DNA of 64,000 nucleotides from an uncultured Desulfobacterales bacterium (GTDB taxonomy: Bacteria; Desulfobacterota; Desulfobulbia; Desulfobulbales; Desulfocapsaceae). The notes under the pieces were generated by a model. The model worked only from the letters and a program-made list of their open reading frames with translations, ran no database searches and was not told the DNA's origin. Below are positions 33,667 to 42,480 of this stretch, one piece after another (within the stretch, counting starts at the first letter, position 1; every line of letters begins with the position of its first letter). The position numbers and the translations under genes are program-made. The DNA lies in contig CALGIJ010000001.1 of the NCBI GenBank assembly GCA_937915545.1, positions 1-64,000 of the forward strand. The letters run 5' to 3'.

Positions 33667-35118
33667 GTGATGAGCGTCGATATCGACCGTTTCCTCCTCC
33701 TCGTTGCCGAGGCGGTACGCCATACCTCCACCCCGGTGGTCGACCTCATCGCCGTACAGACCGAGGACCCCTACAAGGTCCTGGTGGCCACCATCCTCTC
33801 GGCACGCACCAAGGACGAGACCACCGCCGCCGCCTCGGCCCGCCTCTTTGCCCGGGCCCCGGACATCGACGGGTTGGCGCGGCTGGGAGTTGAGGAGATC
33901 GCCCGGCTCATCTTTCCGGTGGGCTTCTACCGCACCAAGGCCGAGCACCTGCATCGTCTGCCGGCAGCCCTGAAGGCCTTTGGCGGCAAGGTGCCGGAAG
34001 AGATCGAGCAGTTGGTCACCCTGCCCGGCGTCGGCCGCAAGACCGCCAACCTGGTGCGCAGCGTCGCCTTTAAAAAACCGGCCATCTGCGTTGACACCCA
34101 CGTGCACCGCATTACCAATATCTGGCGCTACGTGGACACCGCCAACCCGCTGCAGACCGAGATGGCCCTGCGCGCCACCCTCCCCGAGCGCCACTGGATC
34201 CCTATCAACTCCCTGCTGGTGGCCTTTGGGCAGAGCATCTGCCGGCCGGTGTCGCCACACTGCGACCGCTGCCCCTTGCAGGGGCTCTGTCCGCAACACG
34301 GGGTGCGCCCCCGCAAACCTCCTGGAGGAAAAATGGCCCAGTCATCCCTCTTGAAATGCATCTCCTGGAACGTCAACGGCATCCGTGCCGTGGAAAAGAA
34401 GGGCTTCGTCGAGCAATTGCTCTCCTTCGACGCCGACATCGTCGCCCTCCAGGAGACCAAGGCCCAGGTCGAGCAGCTCTCCCCCGAGCTGAAAGATATT
34501 CCCGGCTATACTTCCTACTGGCATAGCGCTGTGCGTAAAGGCTACTCCGGAGTGGCCATCTACAGCCGCGTCACGCCGCTGGCGGTGCGCTACGGCCTCG
34601 GCGAGGACGAGTTCGACTGCGAGGGCAGGGTCCTCACCGTCGAACTCGAGCAGTATTTCGTGGTCAACATCTACTTCCCCAACAGCGGCGACGAACTCAA
34701 GCGCCTCGACTTCAAGCTGCGCTTCAACGCCAGCCTGCTCCGCTACGCCGAGACGCTGCGCAAGCAGAAGCCGGTGGTGCTCTGCGGCGATTTCAACGTT
34801 GCCCATAAGGAGATCGACCTCGCCAACCCCAAGGCCAATGTCAAGAACGCCGGTTTCACCCCCGAAGAACGTTCCTCCATGGACGGCTTCGTCGCCGCCG
34901 GCTATGTCGACACCTTCCGTATCTTCAACCAGGAACCGGGCCAGTACACCTGGTGGAGCTACCGTTTCAACGCCCGCGCCAAGAATATCGGGTGGCGTAT
35001 CGATTATTTCTGTGTCAGCGAGGAGCTGCGGCAGCAGGTGCACAGCGCCGCCATTCTTGCCGAGGTTGCCGGTTCGGACCACTGCCCGGTGAGCATCGAG
35101 CTGGCCGTGGAGAAATAA
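33667..35118 (+). CDS. Fused endonuclease III / exonuclease III DNA repair protein
   Basis: A single 483-residue frame with two repair enzymes. Residues 1-216 are endonuclease III: helix-hairpin-helix LPGVGRKTANLV with catalytic Lys, Asp in VDTHVHRI, and the 4Fe-4S motif C-x6-C-x2-C-x5-C (CRPVSPHCDRCPLQGLC). Residues 223-483 are an ExoIII-type AP endonuclease: ISWNVNGIRA, LQETK, GDFNVAHKEID, WRIDYF and SDHCPV. Both sites look intact. The frame crosses RKPPGGKMAQSS with no stop. GGAGG five bases before that internal ATG (34333) could also start a separate ExoIII. It starts at GTG 33667 or ATG 33670. Confidence 0.85.
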   Translation: MMSVDIDRFLLLVAEAVRHTSTPVVDLIAVQTEDPYKVLVATILSARTKDETTAAASARLFARAPDIDGLARLGVEEIARLIFPVGFYRTKAEHLHRLPAALKAFGGKVPEEIEQLVTLPGVGRKTANLVRSVAFKKPAICVDTHVHRITNIWRYVDTANPLQTEMALRATLPERHWIPINSLLVAFGQSICRPVSPHCDRCPLQGLCPQHGVRPRKPPGGKMAQSSLLKCISWNVNGIRAVEKKGFVEQLLSFDADIVALQETKAQVEQLSPELKDIPGYTSYWHSAVRKGYSGVAIYSRVTPLAVRYGLGEDEFDCEGRVLTVELEQYFVVNIYFPNSGDELKRLDFKLRFNASLLRYAETLRKQKPVVLCGDFNVAHKEIDLANPKANVKNAGFTPEERSSMDGFVAAGYVDTFRIFNQEPGQYTWWSYRFNARAKNIGWRIDYFCVSEELRQQVHSAAILAEVAGSDHCPVSIELAVEK

Positions 35119-35277
35119 GCGGGGAGGAAGACCCGCGAACAAGCGACTGCCGGCAGGGCGTGGAAGAAGATGACGCTGCAGAAGTTACGGCTGGCTTAAG
35201 GATTGTCGCGAGATTCGGGCAGCAACGTGCCCGGTGGTGAGTCGAATGAATGGCAGCCAGCTGTAACCTGTGTTGCC

Positions 35278-36393
35278 TTACAATGGGCCAAGGAGCAGCT
35301 CGGGACAAACCGCTTCGATATGGGCCAGGATCTTGCGTGTTCCGGCGGGAAAGGCGTAGCGATGCAGCTCCCCGCGCGGCACCCAGCGGCAGGCGGAGCC
35401 CTTTTCCCCGCACCTCAGCCCCTCGTCGCCGGCCACCAGGCACAGCAGGGCGGTCAGCTGCACCTGGTGATGGGTATAGTGGTGCACCACGGTGACGATC
35501 TGCCGCGCGACGCGCACCGCCAGCCCGGTCTGCCGGGCAACGATGGGCGGCAAGGCTTCGGCCGCCTCGGACTCGCCGCACTCCCCGCCGGGGAACTCCC
35601 ACATCGAACCCCACAGCTCATCGGCCGGCCGCTGGCAAAGAACCAGCCCGCCATGACCGACAATCACCGCCGCCACCCGCTGCAGCCGCACCAGCTGTTT
35701 TTTCGCTTTCACCAGCGGACGCTGCGCCACCGTCCCCGCCCTGGCGGCGCGGCACAGGTCGGAGAGCGGGCAGCCAGCGCAACGTGGTTGGCGCGGCAGG
35801 CAGATCATGCCGCCGAAGTCCATCAGCGCCTGATTGTAGAGCCGCGCCCGCCCGGGAGGAAGCAGCCTCGCCGCCAGTTCCTCCACCTGCCGGTGCCCCT
35901 GCCCGGCGCCGACCGGACGATCGATGTCGAAGAGGCGCGCGTAGAGGCGCAGCACGTTGGCATCGACCGCCGCCACATCCTCGTTACCGGCGATGCTGGC
36001 AATGGCCGCCGCCGTGTAGGGGCCGATGCCGGGCAGCCTGCGCAGCGTCTCGTAGGAACAGGGCACAAGGCCATGATGATCGCGGGCGATGCACTGCGCG
36101 GCCCGGTGCAGGTTGCGGGCCCGGGCATAATAGCCCAGCCCTTCCCAGGCCTTGAGGATTTCTTCCAGGGGGGCTGATGCCACCGCCTCGACGGTGGGGA
36201 AGCGCTCCAACCAGCGATGGAAATAGGCTACGCCACGCGCCATCTGCGTCTGCTGCAGCATGACCTCCGAGAGCCAGACATGGTAGGGATCATAGGTCGC
36301 CCGCCAGGGCAGAGGGCGGCCATGGCCGGCAAACCACTGCAGCAGCCTCGGCACCAGCAGCTCGCCGCTGTCTTCGCCGGAATTCCCGCCCAT
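35278..36393 (-). CDS. mutY: A/G-specific adenine glycosylase MutY
   Basis: A 371-residue base-excision enzyme that removes adenine opposite 8-oxoguanine. It has SEVMLQQTQ with catalytic Glu, LPGIGPYTAAAI, VDANVLRL with catalytic Asp, and the 4Fe-4S motif C-x6-C-x2-C-x5-C. A NUDIX-like C-terminal domain (WEFPGGECGESEAAEA) recognises the oxidised base. It converges with the Nth-ExoIII gene, across about 160 bases in which I see no feature. Confidence 0.93.
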   Translation of the reverse strand: MGGNSGEDSGELLVPRLLQWFAGHGRPLPWRATYDPYHVWLSEVMLQQTQMARGVAYFHRWLERFPTVEAVASAPLEEILKAWEGLGYYARARNLHRAAQCIARDHHGLVPCSYETLRRLPGIGPYTAAAIASIAGNEDVAAVDANVLRLYARLFDIDRPVGAGQGHRQVEELAARLLPPGRARLYNQALMDFGGMICLPRQPRCAGCPLSDLCRAARAGTVAQRPLVKAKKQLVRLQRVAAVIVGHGGLVLCQRPADELWGSMWEFPGGECGESEAAEALPPIVARQTGLAVRVARQIVTVVHHYTHHQVQLTALLCLVAGDEGLRCGEKGSACRWVPRGELHRYAFPAGTRKILAHIEAVCPELLLGPL

Positions 36394-36399
36394 GTGCGC

Positions 36400-36732
36400 T
36401 TAGAGGCCGATACCGAGAAAACGGCCGAGAGCGACCAGGCCCATGCCGACAATTACAGTGAGAAAGAGGCTGCCGCTCTTCCAGGCCACCGGAAAGGCGA
36501 CCAGGGCGGCCCAGAAGAAGAGGTTGTCGAAGCCGAGCTCGATACGCCCCCCCTTGACGAGCAGCGAGGGGGCGAGCATCGCCGCCAGCACCGCCGGCGG
36601 CACGAGGCGCAGCCAGGCAACGAGCAGCGGCTGCAGGTTACGGCCACTGAGAAAGAGCGGCGGCAGCAGTCGTGGCACATAGGTGACCACCGCCATACCG
36701 AGAATCGTCCAGAAGATCAGCTCTTGGTCCAT
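36400..36732 (-). CDS. AzlD domain-containing protein
   Basis: A 110-residue membrane protein from the ATG at 36732, overlapping the azlC end by 16 bases. It has hydrophobic segments near residues 8-28, 38-58, 66-84 and 88-108, with MAVVTYVPRLLPP typical of AzlD. AzlCD proteins export branched-chain amino acids. Confidence 0.85.
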   Translation of the reverse strand: MDQELIFWTILGMAVVTYVPRLLPPLFLSGRNLQPLLVAWLRLVPPAVLAAMLAPSLLVKGGRIELGFDNLFFWAALVAFPVAWKSGSLFLTVIVGMGLVALGRFLGIGL

Positions 36733-37418
36733 TGTTCGTAGAAAAGGCCGAGGCTGGCGCCGATAACCGTGGCGACGATGACATGGAACTGCTGCCAGCC
36801 GGCAAGGTTGAGCAGGGTGGCCACGCCCGCCGAGAGGATGGCGGTGACCACCCGCGCGCGATTCTCGCACTGGCCGACGAGCAGGGCGATGAACATCGCC
36901 GCCAGGGCATAATCGAGGCCTAAGGGGCCGATATCACCGATCAGCCCCGAGGCGAGGATGCCCAGCAGAGTGCCCAGGACCCACGAGGCCTGAGCGGTCA
37001 TATTGAGGGCCAGGGCCTCCGGGCGGCACTGCCCGAGCCGAGCCGCCGCCGAACTGTGCAGGGCGAAGGTCTCGTCGGTGAGCTGGAAGGAGAACCAGGC
37101 CAGGTGGCGCTTCTTCCAGCCGGAGAGGTAGGGGGCCAGGGAGGCCGCCATGAGCAGATGGCGCAGGTTGACGACGAAGGTGGTGAGAATCGCCGCCGCC
37201 GGCCCGCTGCCCGAGGCGAACAGGCCGATGGCGATGAACTGCGACGAGCCGGCGAAGACAATCAGCGACATGAGCAGGGTGTTGGCCTCGGAGATGCCGC
37301 TCTTGCCGGCCAGCACCCCGTAGGCGAAGCCGATGGGCACATAGCCGAGAACGATGGGCAGAGCCCGCCGCACCCCCCCGCCGATCGCGGCCAGGGTCTG
37401 ACGACGACCGGTTTCCAT
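36717..37418 (-). CDS. AzlC family branched-chain amino acid permease
   Basis: A 233-residue membrane protein with the AzlC hallmarks PIVLGYVPIGFAYGVLAGKSG, LIVFAGSSQFIAIGLF and FVVNLRHLLMAASL. With AzlD it is expected to export branched-chain amino acids or analogues. It overlaps azlD by 16 bases and lies 9 bases downstream of the dehydrogenase gene. Confidence 0.87.
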   Translation of the reverse strand: METGRRQTLAAIGGGVRRALPIVLGYVPIGFAYGVLAGKSGISEANTLLMSLIVFAGSSQFIAIGLFASGSGPAAAILTTFVVNLRHLLMAASLAPYLSGWKKRHLAWFSFQLTDETFALHSSAAARLGQCRPEALALNMTAQASWVLGTLLGILASGLIGDIGPLGLDYALAAMFIALLVGQCENRARVVTAILSAGVATLLNLAGWQQFHVIVATVIGASLGLFYEQWTKS

Positions 37419-37427
37419 GGGCTGCGC

Positions 37428-38495
37428 TTACATCCGCCGGTAGATGGCCAGGCAACGCTCGCGGGTCATCTGCTGCTGCCAGTCCTTGCCGAGACAGTTC
37501 TCCCACAGCGGCACCAGGTTGAGGGCGGTGGTGACCATGAGCTGCATGGCCTCGTCGCTGAGGCCGGCGGTGAGGTTGCGCGGCAGGGAGATGTCATGGC
37601 GCGCCATCATGCGGCGAAACTCGGCCACCCCCTCGGGGTAGATGTCCTCGAGGTAGTCGAAGGCGATGCAGCAGCCGATGCCGTGGTGCACGCCGAGCAC
37701 GTAGGAGAGCCCGTACGACAGGGCATGGCAGGCACCAACCTGGGAATAGGCGATGGACATGCCGCCGAAGTAGGAGGCCATCATCAGCTTGTCGTCGCTG
37801 TCGGGGTGATCGTCGAGGAAGACCTGGCGGCACAGCTCGAGGGATTTCTCGCCATAGGCCTTGCTGAACTCGTTGATATAGGTGCCGTTGAGCGACTCGA
37901 TATCGTGGATATAGCAGTCCATGCCGGTATAGAACCACTGGTCTTTCGGCACCCCGGCGAGCAGCAGCGGATCTAGGACGATCTGATGGAAGAGGGTGTG
38001 ATCGGAGTTGATGCCCAGCTTCTTCACCGGCCCGGTAAGGATGGCGGTACGCGAAATCTCGGCGCCGGTGCCGGCCAGGGTCGGCACGGCAACATGGTAG
38101 ACCGAAGGGTTCTTGATGAGATCCCAGCCCTGGTAGTCGGCTGAGGAACCGGGGTTGGTGAGCAGCAGGGAGATGGCCTTGGCGATATCCATGGCGCTGC
38201 CGCCGCCGATGCCAACGATGCCCGCCGGCTGCTGCCCGTTATAGGCGCGGATCTTTGCCACCAGCTGATCGATATAGCTCGTCTTGGGCTCGTCGTCGAC
38301 GTTGACCGGCAGCAGCATATCGCCAGGCTGCAGAGGCAGACGGCCTTCCAATGGCCTGCCGACAAAGACGTCGTCGAGGACGAAGACCATGTAGGAATCC
38401 GGCCCGGTGCGGTGCTCGGCGAGGATATCGCCCAACTGATTGAAGGACCCGCGTCCGAACATGATCTTCGGAACAATGCTGAAATTTCTATACAT
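37428..38495 (-). CDS. Iron-containing alcohol dehydrogenase family protein
   Basis: A 355-residue group III dehydrogenase from the ATG at 38495 (MYRNFSIVPKIMFGRGSFNQL). It has the NAD-binding GIGGGSAMDIAKAIS near residue 110 and a metal-binding pattern SQVGACHALSYGLSYVLGVHHGIG. The N-terminus resembles KdnB, which oxidises the 8-hydroxyl of Kdo, but no partner aminotransferase kdnA is adjacent. Substrate is therefore unknown. Confidence 0.78.
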   Translation of the reverse strand: MYRNFSIVPKIMFGRGSFNQLGDILAEHRTGPDSYMVFVLDDVFVGRPLEGRLPLQPGDMLLPVNVDDEPKTSYIDQLVAKIRAYNGQQPAGIVGIGGGSAMDIAKAISLLLTNPGSSADYQGWDLIKNPSVYHVAVPTLAGTGAEISRTAILTGPVKKLGINSDHTLFHQIVLDPLLLAGVPKDQWFYTGMDCYIHDIESLNGTYINEFSKAYGEKSLELCRQVFLDDHPDSDDKLMMASYFGGMSIAYSQVGACHALSYGLSYVLGVHHGIGCCIAFDYLEDIYPEGVAEFRRMMARHDISLPRNLTAGLSDEAMQLMVTTALNLVPLWENCLGKDWQQQMTRERCLAIYRRM

Positions 38496-38734
38496 ATCGT
38501 TACCGTAAAGGGAATAGTTACCGTGGGCGCCACCGCCTGTCGGGGCGCCATCGCATCCCGTTCCCGTAACAAAAATTCCTGTAAAACTCAAGGGAGATTT
38601 CCGCCCCGGCAAGGCCTCGGCCCTGTCTTTTCTCCTCGCCTTCCGCTCCCGAGCGAGTAAAATCGCACCAAGACAGCGAGGCTGCAGCAACCGCCGCCTC
38701 CCACTTCGACAACCCACCTCTGACGAGAACGGCA

Positions 38735-40063
38735 ATGACGGTCATCAGCGAAGACAGCGTCTTCACATCCCTGCAGCAGCACGGCCCCCTGGCGGTGGAG
38801 GAGGAAATCGACCTGGCCTCCCCCTTTTCCCGCAAAACCCGCATCTGGGTACGCAACCTCTGCCGCCAGCGCATCAACTGCACCAAGTATCGCGCCCTGC
38901 GCAGCCAGGTGTTCGAGTTTCTCGGCATCGGCGACTTTTCACAGCTGGGCTCTCTGCTCGATGACCCTCGCCTCCAGGAGGAGCGCAGCCACCGCGCCTG
39001 CGCCCTGCTCGGCAATATGTTCGGCCTCGAGGGCACGCCACGCGAGATCGAGGCGCGGGTCTACGAGTACGCCCGCACCGCCGATGCCGTGGTCAACTCA
39101 CTGAGCGGCAAGATGCTCAAACCTTACGCCTCGTCCATCGCCACCACCAACGAAATCGAGGTGGCCAACGACCCGGTGACGCTGCTGCTCATCATGTTCA
39201 ACAACCGCTACCACAAGAAGGCCCGCTTCGAGGCGCGGCGCAAGCTGGTGCTGATGAACCTCGCCGGCAGCATCGACCAGCGCGAGCGCGAAACCGAAAT
39301 CGAGCAGAAATTCTCTAACTTCCTGCACTTTCTCAACGACTATGTGTGGAGCAAGACGCTCAAGATCGGCGAGCACGACATCGTCTACCTCCATTCACGC
39401 CACGATCCCGGCGACTTCCACTGCACCGCCCTCGACATCCTCACTCCGCAGGAGGCGCGCGAGCTGACCCCCGGGGAGGAGGGCAAGCTGACCCTGCTCA
39501 AGCGCCGCCGCTTCTCGGTGGGCAGCCGCGACATCCCCATTTACGTCTCCATCCGCAAGAAGCCACCGGAGGCCAAGGTTCTCAAGCTCCTGCGCAAAAA
39601 CGAGAAGAACCCGGCGGTGGCGGTCGATGACGAGCTCGGCCTGATGGCGGTGCTCGACTCGGTGGCCGACATCAAGACCTTCCAGAACCATCTGACGCGC
39701 AGCGCCGCCAAGGCCGACAGCTTCATGGTGCTCGAAGACATCTCCGACACCCTCACCGGCACGAGTCCCTACAAGGCCACCGCCGTCGGCTCCAGCCCGA
39801 AGACGGAGATGCTCAAGTTCTTCGCCCGGCTGGGGGGCATGCGGGTGGAGTTCATCATCCACACCAACCGCTCCTGGCTCAACTACATGTACCAAAAGGA
39901 TGTCGCCCACGACGAGTACGAGATCAAGCGCATCTTCGATTCAGGGGTGATGGAACTGCTCTTCCCCCGCGATATCTTCCGCCTCGACCACGACCTCATT
40001 CGCGACGACATGATCCGCCGCTGCCGGATGCGTATCGAGGAGGAGGCAAGGCTCAGGGCCTAG
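38735..40063 (+). CDS. Unknown protein with a possible RelA/SpoT-like C-terminal domain
   Basis: A 442-residue soluble protein of no family I can name with confidence. The N-terminal half (to about 230) is helical and charged. The C-terminal part contains KPPEAKVLKLLRKNEK, VDDELGLMAVLDSVADIKTF, a spaced tyrosine region, and VEFIIHTNRSWLNYM followed by HDEYEI. These occur in the order and spacing of the RelA/SpoT nucleotidyltransferase fold (K-rich helix, D-x-x-G strand, EIQIRT-like strand, AH-x-x-Y). The resemblance is weak and by eye. It is divergent from the dehydrogenase and converges with the fucose gene. Confidence 0.6.
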   Translation: MTVISEDSVFTSLQQHGPLAVEEEIDLASPFSRKTRIWVRNLCRQRINCTKYRALRSQVFEFLGIGDFSQLGSLLDDPRLQEERSHRACALLGNMFGLEGTPREIEARVYEYARTADAVVNSLSGKMLKPYASSIATTNEIEVANDPVTLLLIMFNNRYHKKARFEARRKLVLMNLAGSIDQRERETEIEQKFSNFLHFLNDYVWSKTLKIGEHDIVYLHSRHDPGDFHCTALDILTPQEARELTPGEEGKLTLLKRRRFSVGSRDIPIYVSIRKKPPEAKVLKLLRKNEKNPAVAVDDELGLMAVLDSVADIKTFQNHLTRSAAKADSFMVLEDISDTLTGTSPYKATAVGSSPKTEMLKFFARLGGMRVEFIIHTNRSWLNYMYQKDVAHDEYEIKRIFDSGVMELLFPRDIFRLDHDLIRDDMIRRCRMRIEEEARLRA

Positions 40064-40203
40064 CGGCTGGACGAGGCCGCTCGCCATGGCCAAGCGACCT
40101 CGCCCTGCTCCATTGACGCTCCGCGCCTGGCGGAACGAACCGTGACGAAGAATGTTGCGAATGCTGCGGGGATTTGCCACCGGTCAAGGCCGGGGGCAAG
40201 CTT

Positions 40204-41298
40204 TCAGCCTTTCGCCAGTGGGGCGAGGTAGTGGCGGTAGGCGTCGGCGAGGCCCTCGCGGAAGCTGAGGCGCGGCCGCCAGCCGAGGCTTGCCAGACGG
40301 CTGGTGTCGAGCAGCTTGCGCGGCGTGCCATCGGGCTGCTCCGGGTTGTAGACGGTCTCGCCGGCGAAGCCGACCAGGGCGGCAATCTCCGCCGCCGCCT
40401 CGCGGATGGTGAGGTCGCTGCCGGTGCCGACATTGACGAAGGAGGGGTGGGGAGGCAGGAACTCCTCCTGGGCCAGCGTCATGACATGGACCGAGGCCGC
40501 GGCCATGTCGTCGACATGGAGGAACTCGCGCCGTGGCGAGCCGCTGCCCCAGAGGAGCACTCTGGGTGGCCGGGAGCTGTCCAGCGATCCGCTCTCCGCA
40601 AGGTAGCCGATGGCCTGGGCGACGTCAGCGGGAATGGGGCCATACACCCTCTCGTCGGCCTGGATGGCGGCGACATCGCCCTTCACGGCCAGGGTGGCGA
40701 GGTGATACTTGCGGATCATCGCCGGGATGACATGGCTGTTCTCGAGGTGGTAGTTATCCCCCGGCCCGTAGAGGTTGGTGGGCATCAGCGAGCGGTAGCG
40801 CGTGCCATATTGCCGGTTGTAGGCCTCGCACAGCTTGATGCCGGCGATCTTGGCCACCGCGTAGGGCTCGTTGGTGGGCTCGAGGACGCCGGTGAGCAGC
40901 TGCCCTTCGTCCATGGGCTGCGTGGCGAACTTGGGATAGATACAGGAACTGCCGAGAAAGAGCAGGTCCCTGACCCCGGCGCGGTAGGCGGCATCGATGA
41001 CGTTGACTTCGATCTGCAGGTTGACGGCGATGAACTCGGCCGGATAGCTGTTGTTGGCGTGGATGCCGCCTACTTTGGCAGCGGCCAGCACCACACGGTC
41101 GATGGCTTCCGCTGCGAAGAACCGACCTACCGCCTGCTGGTCGGTGAGGTCGAGCTCACTATGGCTCCGCGTCACCAGGTTACTGCAGCCGATGGCCTGC
41201 AGGTGGCGGACGATGGCCGCGCCGACCATGCCGCGATGACCGGCGACATAGATACGCTCGCGAGGATTGAGCGGACGACAGAGATCGGCATCGGCCAT
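40204..41298 (-). CDS. fcl: GDP-L-fucose synthase
   Basis: A 364-residue short-chain dehydrogenase/epimerase. It has VAGHRGMVGAAIVRHL, the catalytic Ser-Tyr-Lys set in FLGSSCIYPK and PYAVAKIAGIKLCEAYN, and TNLYGPGDNY, all typical of WcaG/Fcl. It converts the GDP-4-keto-6-deoxymannose made by Gmd to GDP-L-fucose. It lies 10 bases downstream of gmd. It is about 40 residues longer than usual, with an insertion near DVAQAIGYLAESG. Confidence 0.92.
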   Translation of the reverse strand: MADADLCRPLNPRERIYVAGHRGMVGAAIVRHLQAIGCSNLVTRSHSELDLTDQQAVGRFFAAEAIDRVVLAAAKVGGIHANNSYPAEFIAVNLQIEVNVIDAAYRAGVRDLLFLGSSCIYPKFATQPMDEGQLLTGVLEPTNEPYAVAKIAGIKLCEAYNRQYGTRYRSLMPTNLYGPGDNYHLENSHVIPAMIRKYHLATLAVKGDVAAIQADERVYGPIPADVAQAIGYLAESGSLDSSRPPRVLLWGSGSPRREFLHVDDMAAASVHVMTLAQEEFLPPHPSFVNVGTGSDLTIREAAAEIAALVGFAGETVYNPEQPDGTPRKLLDTSRLASLGWRPRLSFREGLADAYRHYLAPLAKG

Positions 41299-41308
41299 GG
41301 CAGCACCC

Positions 41309-42427
41309 CTACTCGTGATGGTTGAGCACCTGGAAGCCTTCGTTGCGGCACAGTTCGTCCCGCCTGGCCTCCTCGAGATCGGCGCGCATCATCTCGGCGA
41401 CCAGATCGGCAAACGAGGTGCTCGGCACCCAGCCGAGTTTCTCCCGCGCCTTGGTCGGGTCGCCAAGCAGGGTTTCCACCTCGGTGGGGCGGAAATAGCG
41501 GGGGTCGACACGCACCACGGTATCGCCAACCTTCATGCCGCCCTCTGCCGCCCCCGGCGGGACGACGGCGACGACACCGACCTCCTCGAGGTCCTTGCCG
41601 CGCCACTCCAGGCGCACGCCCAGTTCGGCAGCCGCGGCATTGACGAAATCGCGCACCGAGTGCTGCACGCCGGTGGCGATGACGAAGTCTTCCGGCTTCT
41701 CCTGCTGCAACATCAGCCACTGCATCTCCACATAGTCGCGGGCATGGCCCCAGTCGCGTTTTGCGTCGAGGTTGCCGAGGTAGAGGCAGTCCTGCAGGCC
41801 AAGCAGGATGCGCGCCAGCGCCCGGGTGATCTTGCGGGTGACGAAGGTCTCGCCGCGCAGGGGCGACTCGTGGTTGAAGAGGATGCCGTTACAGGCGAAA
41901 ATATTATAGGCCTCGCGGTAGTTGACGACGATCCAGTAGGCGTAGAGCTTGGCCACCGCATAGGGCGAGCGCGGGTAGAAAGGAGTCTTCTCGGTCTGCG
42001 GAATCTCCTGTACCAGGCCGTAGAGCTCCGAGGTGGAGGCCTGATAGAACCTGGTCTTCTCGGTAAGGCCAAGGATGCGGATGGCCTCGAGCACGCGCAG
42101 GGTGCCGAGGGCGTCCGAGTTGGCCGTGTATTCCGGCTCTTCGAAAGACACCGCCACATGGGACTGGGCGGCGAGATTGTAGATCTCGTCGGGGCGGACC
42201 TTGCCGATGATATGGATGAGGCTCGAGCTGTCGGTGAGATCGCCGTGATGGAGGATGAAGCGGCGGTTGCCGACGTGGGGGTCCTGGTAGAGGTGGTCGA
42301 TGCGATCGGTATTGAAGAGCGAGGCACGGCGCTTGATGCCGTGCACCTCGTAGCCCTTTTTCAGGAGCAACTCGGCGAGGTAGGCGCCGTCCTGGCCGGT
42401 AATGCCGGTGATGAGAGCTTTTTTCAT
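41309..42427 (-). CDS. gmd: GDP-mannose 4,6-dehydratase
   Basis: A 372-residue enzyme from the ATG at 42427 (MKKALITGITGQDGAYLAELLL), which has AGGGA eight bases upstream; in-frame starts at 42433 and 42460 are possible. Motifs are HGIKRRAS, YQASTSELYG and PYAVAKLYAYW with the catalytic Tyr-Lys. It makes the intermediate used by Fcl in GDP-fucose synthesis for surface polysaccharide. Confidence 0.94.
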   Translation of the reverse strand: MKKALITGITGQDGAYLAELLLKKGYEVHGIKRRASLFNTDRIDHLYQDPHVGNRRFILHHGDLTDSSSLIHIIGKVRPDEIYNLAAQSHVAVSFEEPEYTANSDALGTLRVLEAIRILGLTEKTRFYQASTSELYGLVQEIPQTEKTPFYPRSPYAVAKLYAYWIVVNYREAYNIFACNGILFNHESPLRGETFVTRKITRALARILLGLQDCLYLGNLDAKRDWGHARDYVEMQWLMLQQEKPEDFVIATGVQHSVRDFVNAAAAELGVRLEWRGKDLEEVGVVAVVPPGAAEGGMKVGDTVVRVDPRYFRPTEVETLLGDPTKAREKLGWVPSTSFADLVAEMMRADLEEARRDELCRNEGFQVLNHHE

Positions 42428-42480
42428 TGCCATGTTCCCTTTGTTTGTCGTTGCCGTCATGTATCGGGCAACCTCAGTGC

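Noticed and set aside
32230..34299. Long minus-strand open frame opposite the Lrp-decarboxylase-Nth genes
   Set aside because: It is an antisense shadow of three well-supported genes.
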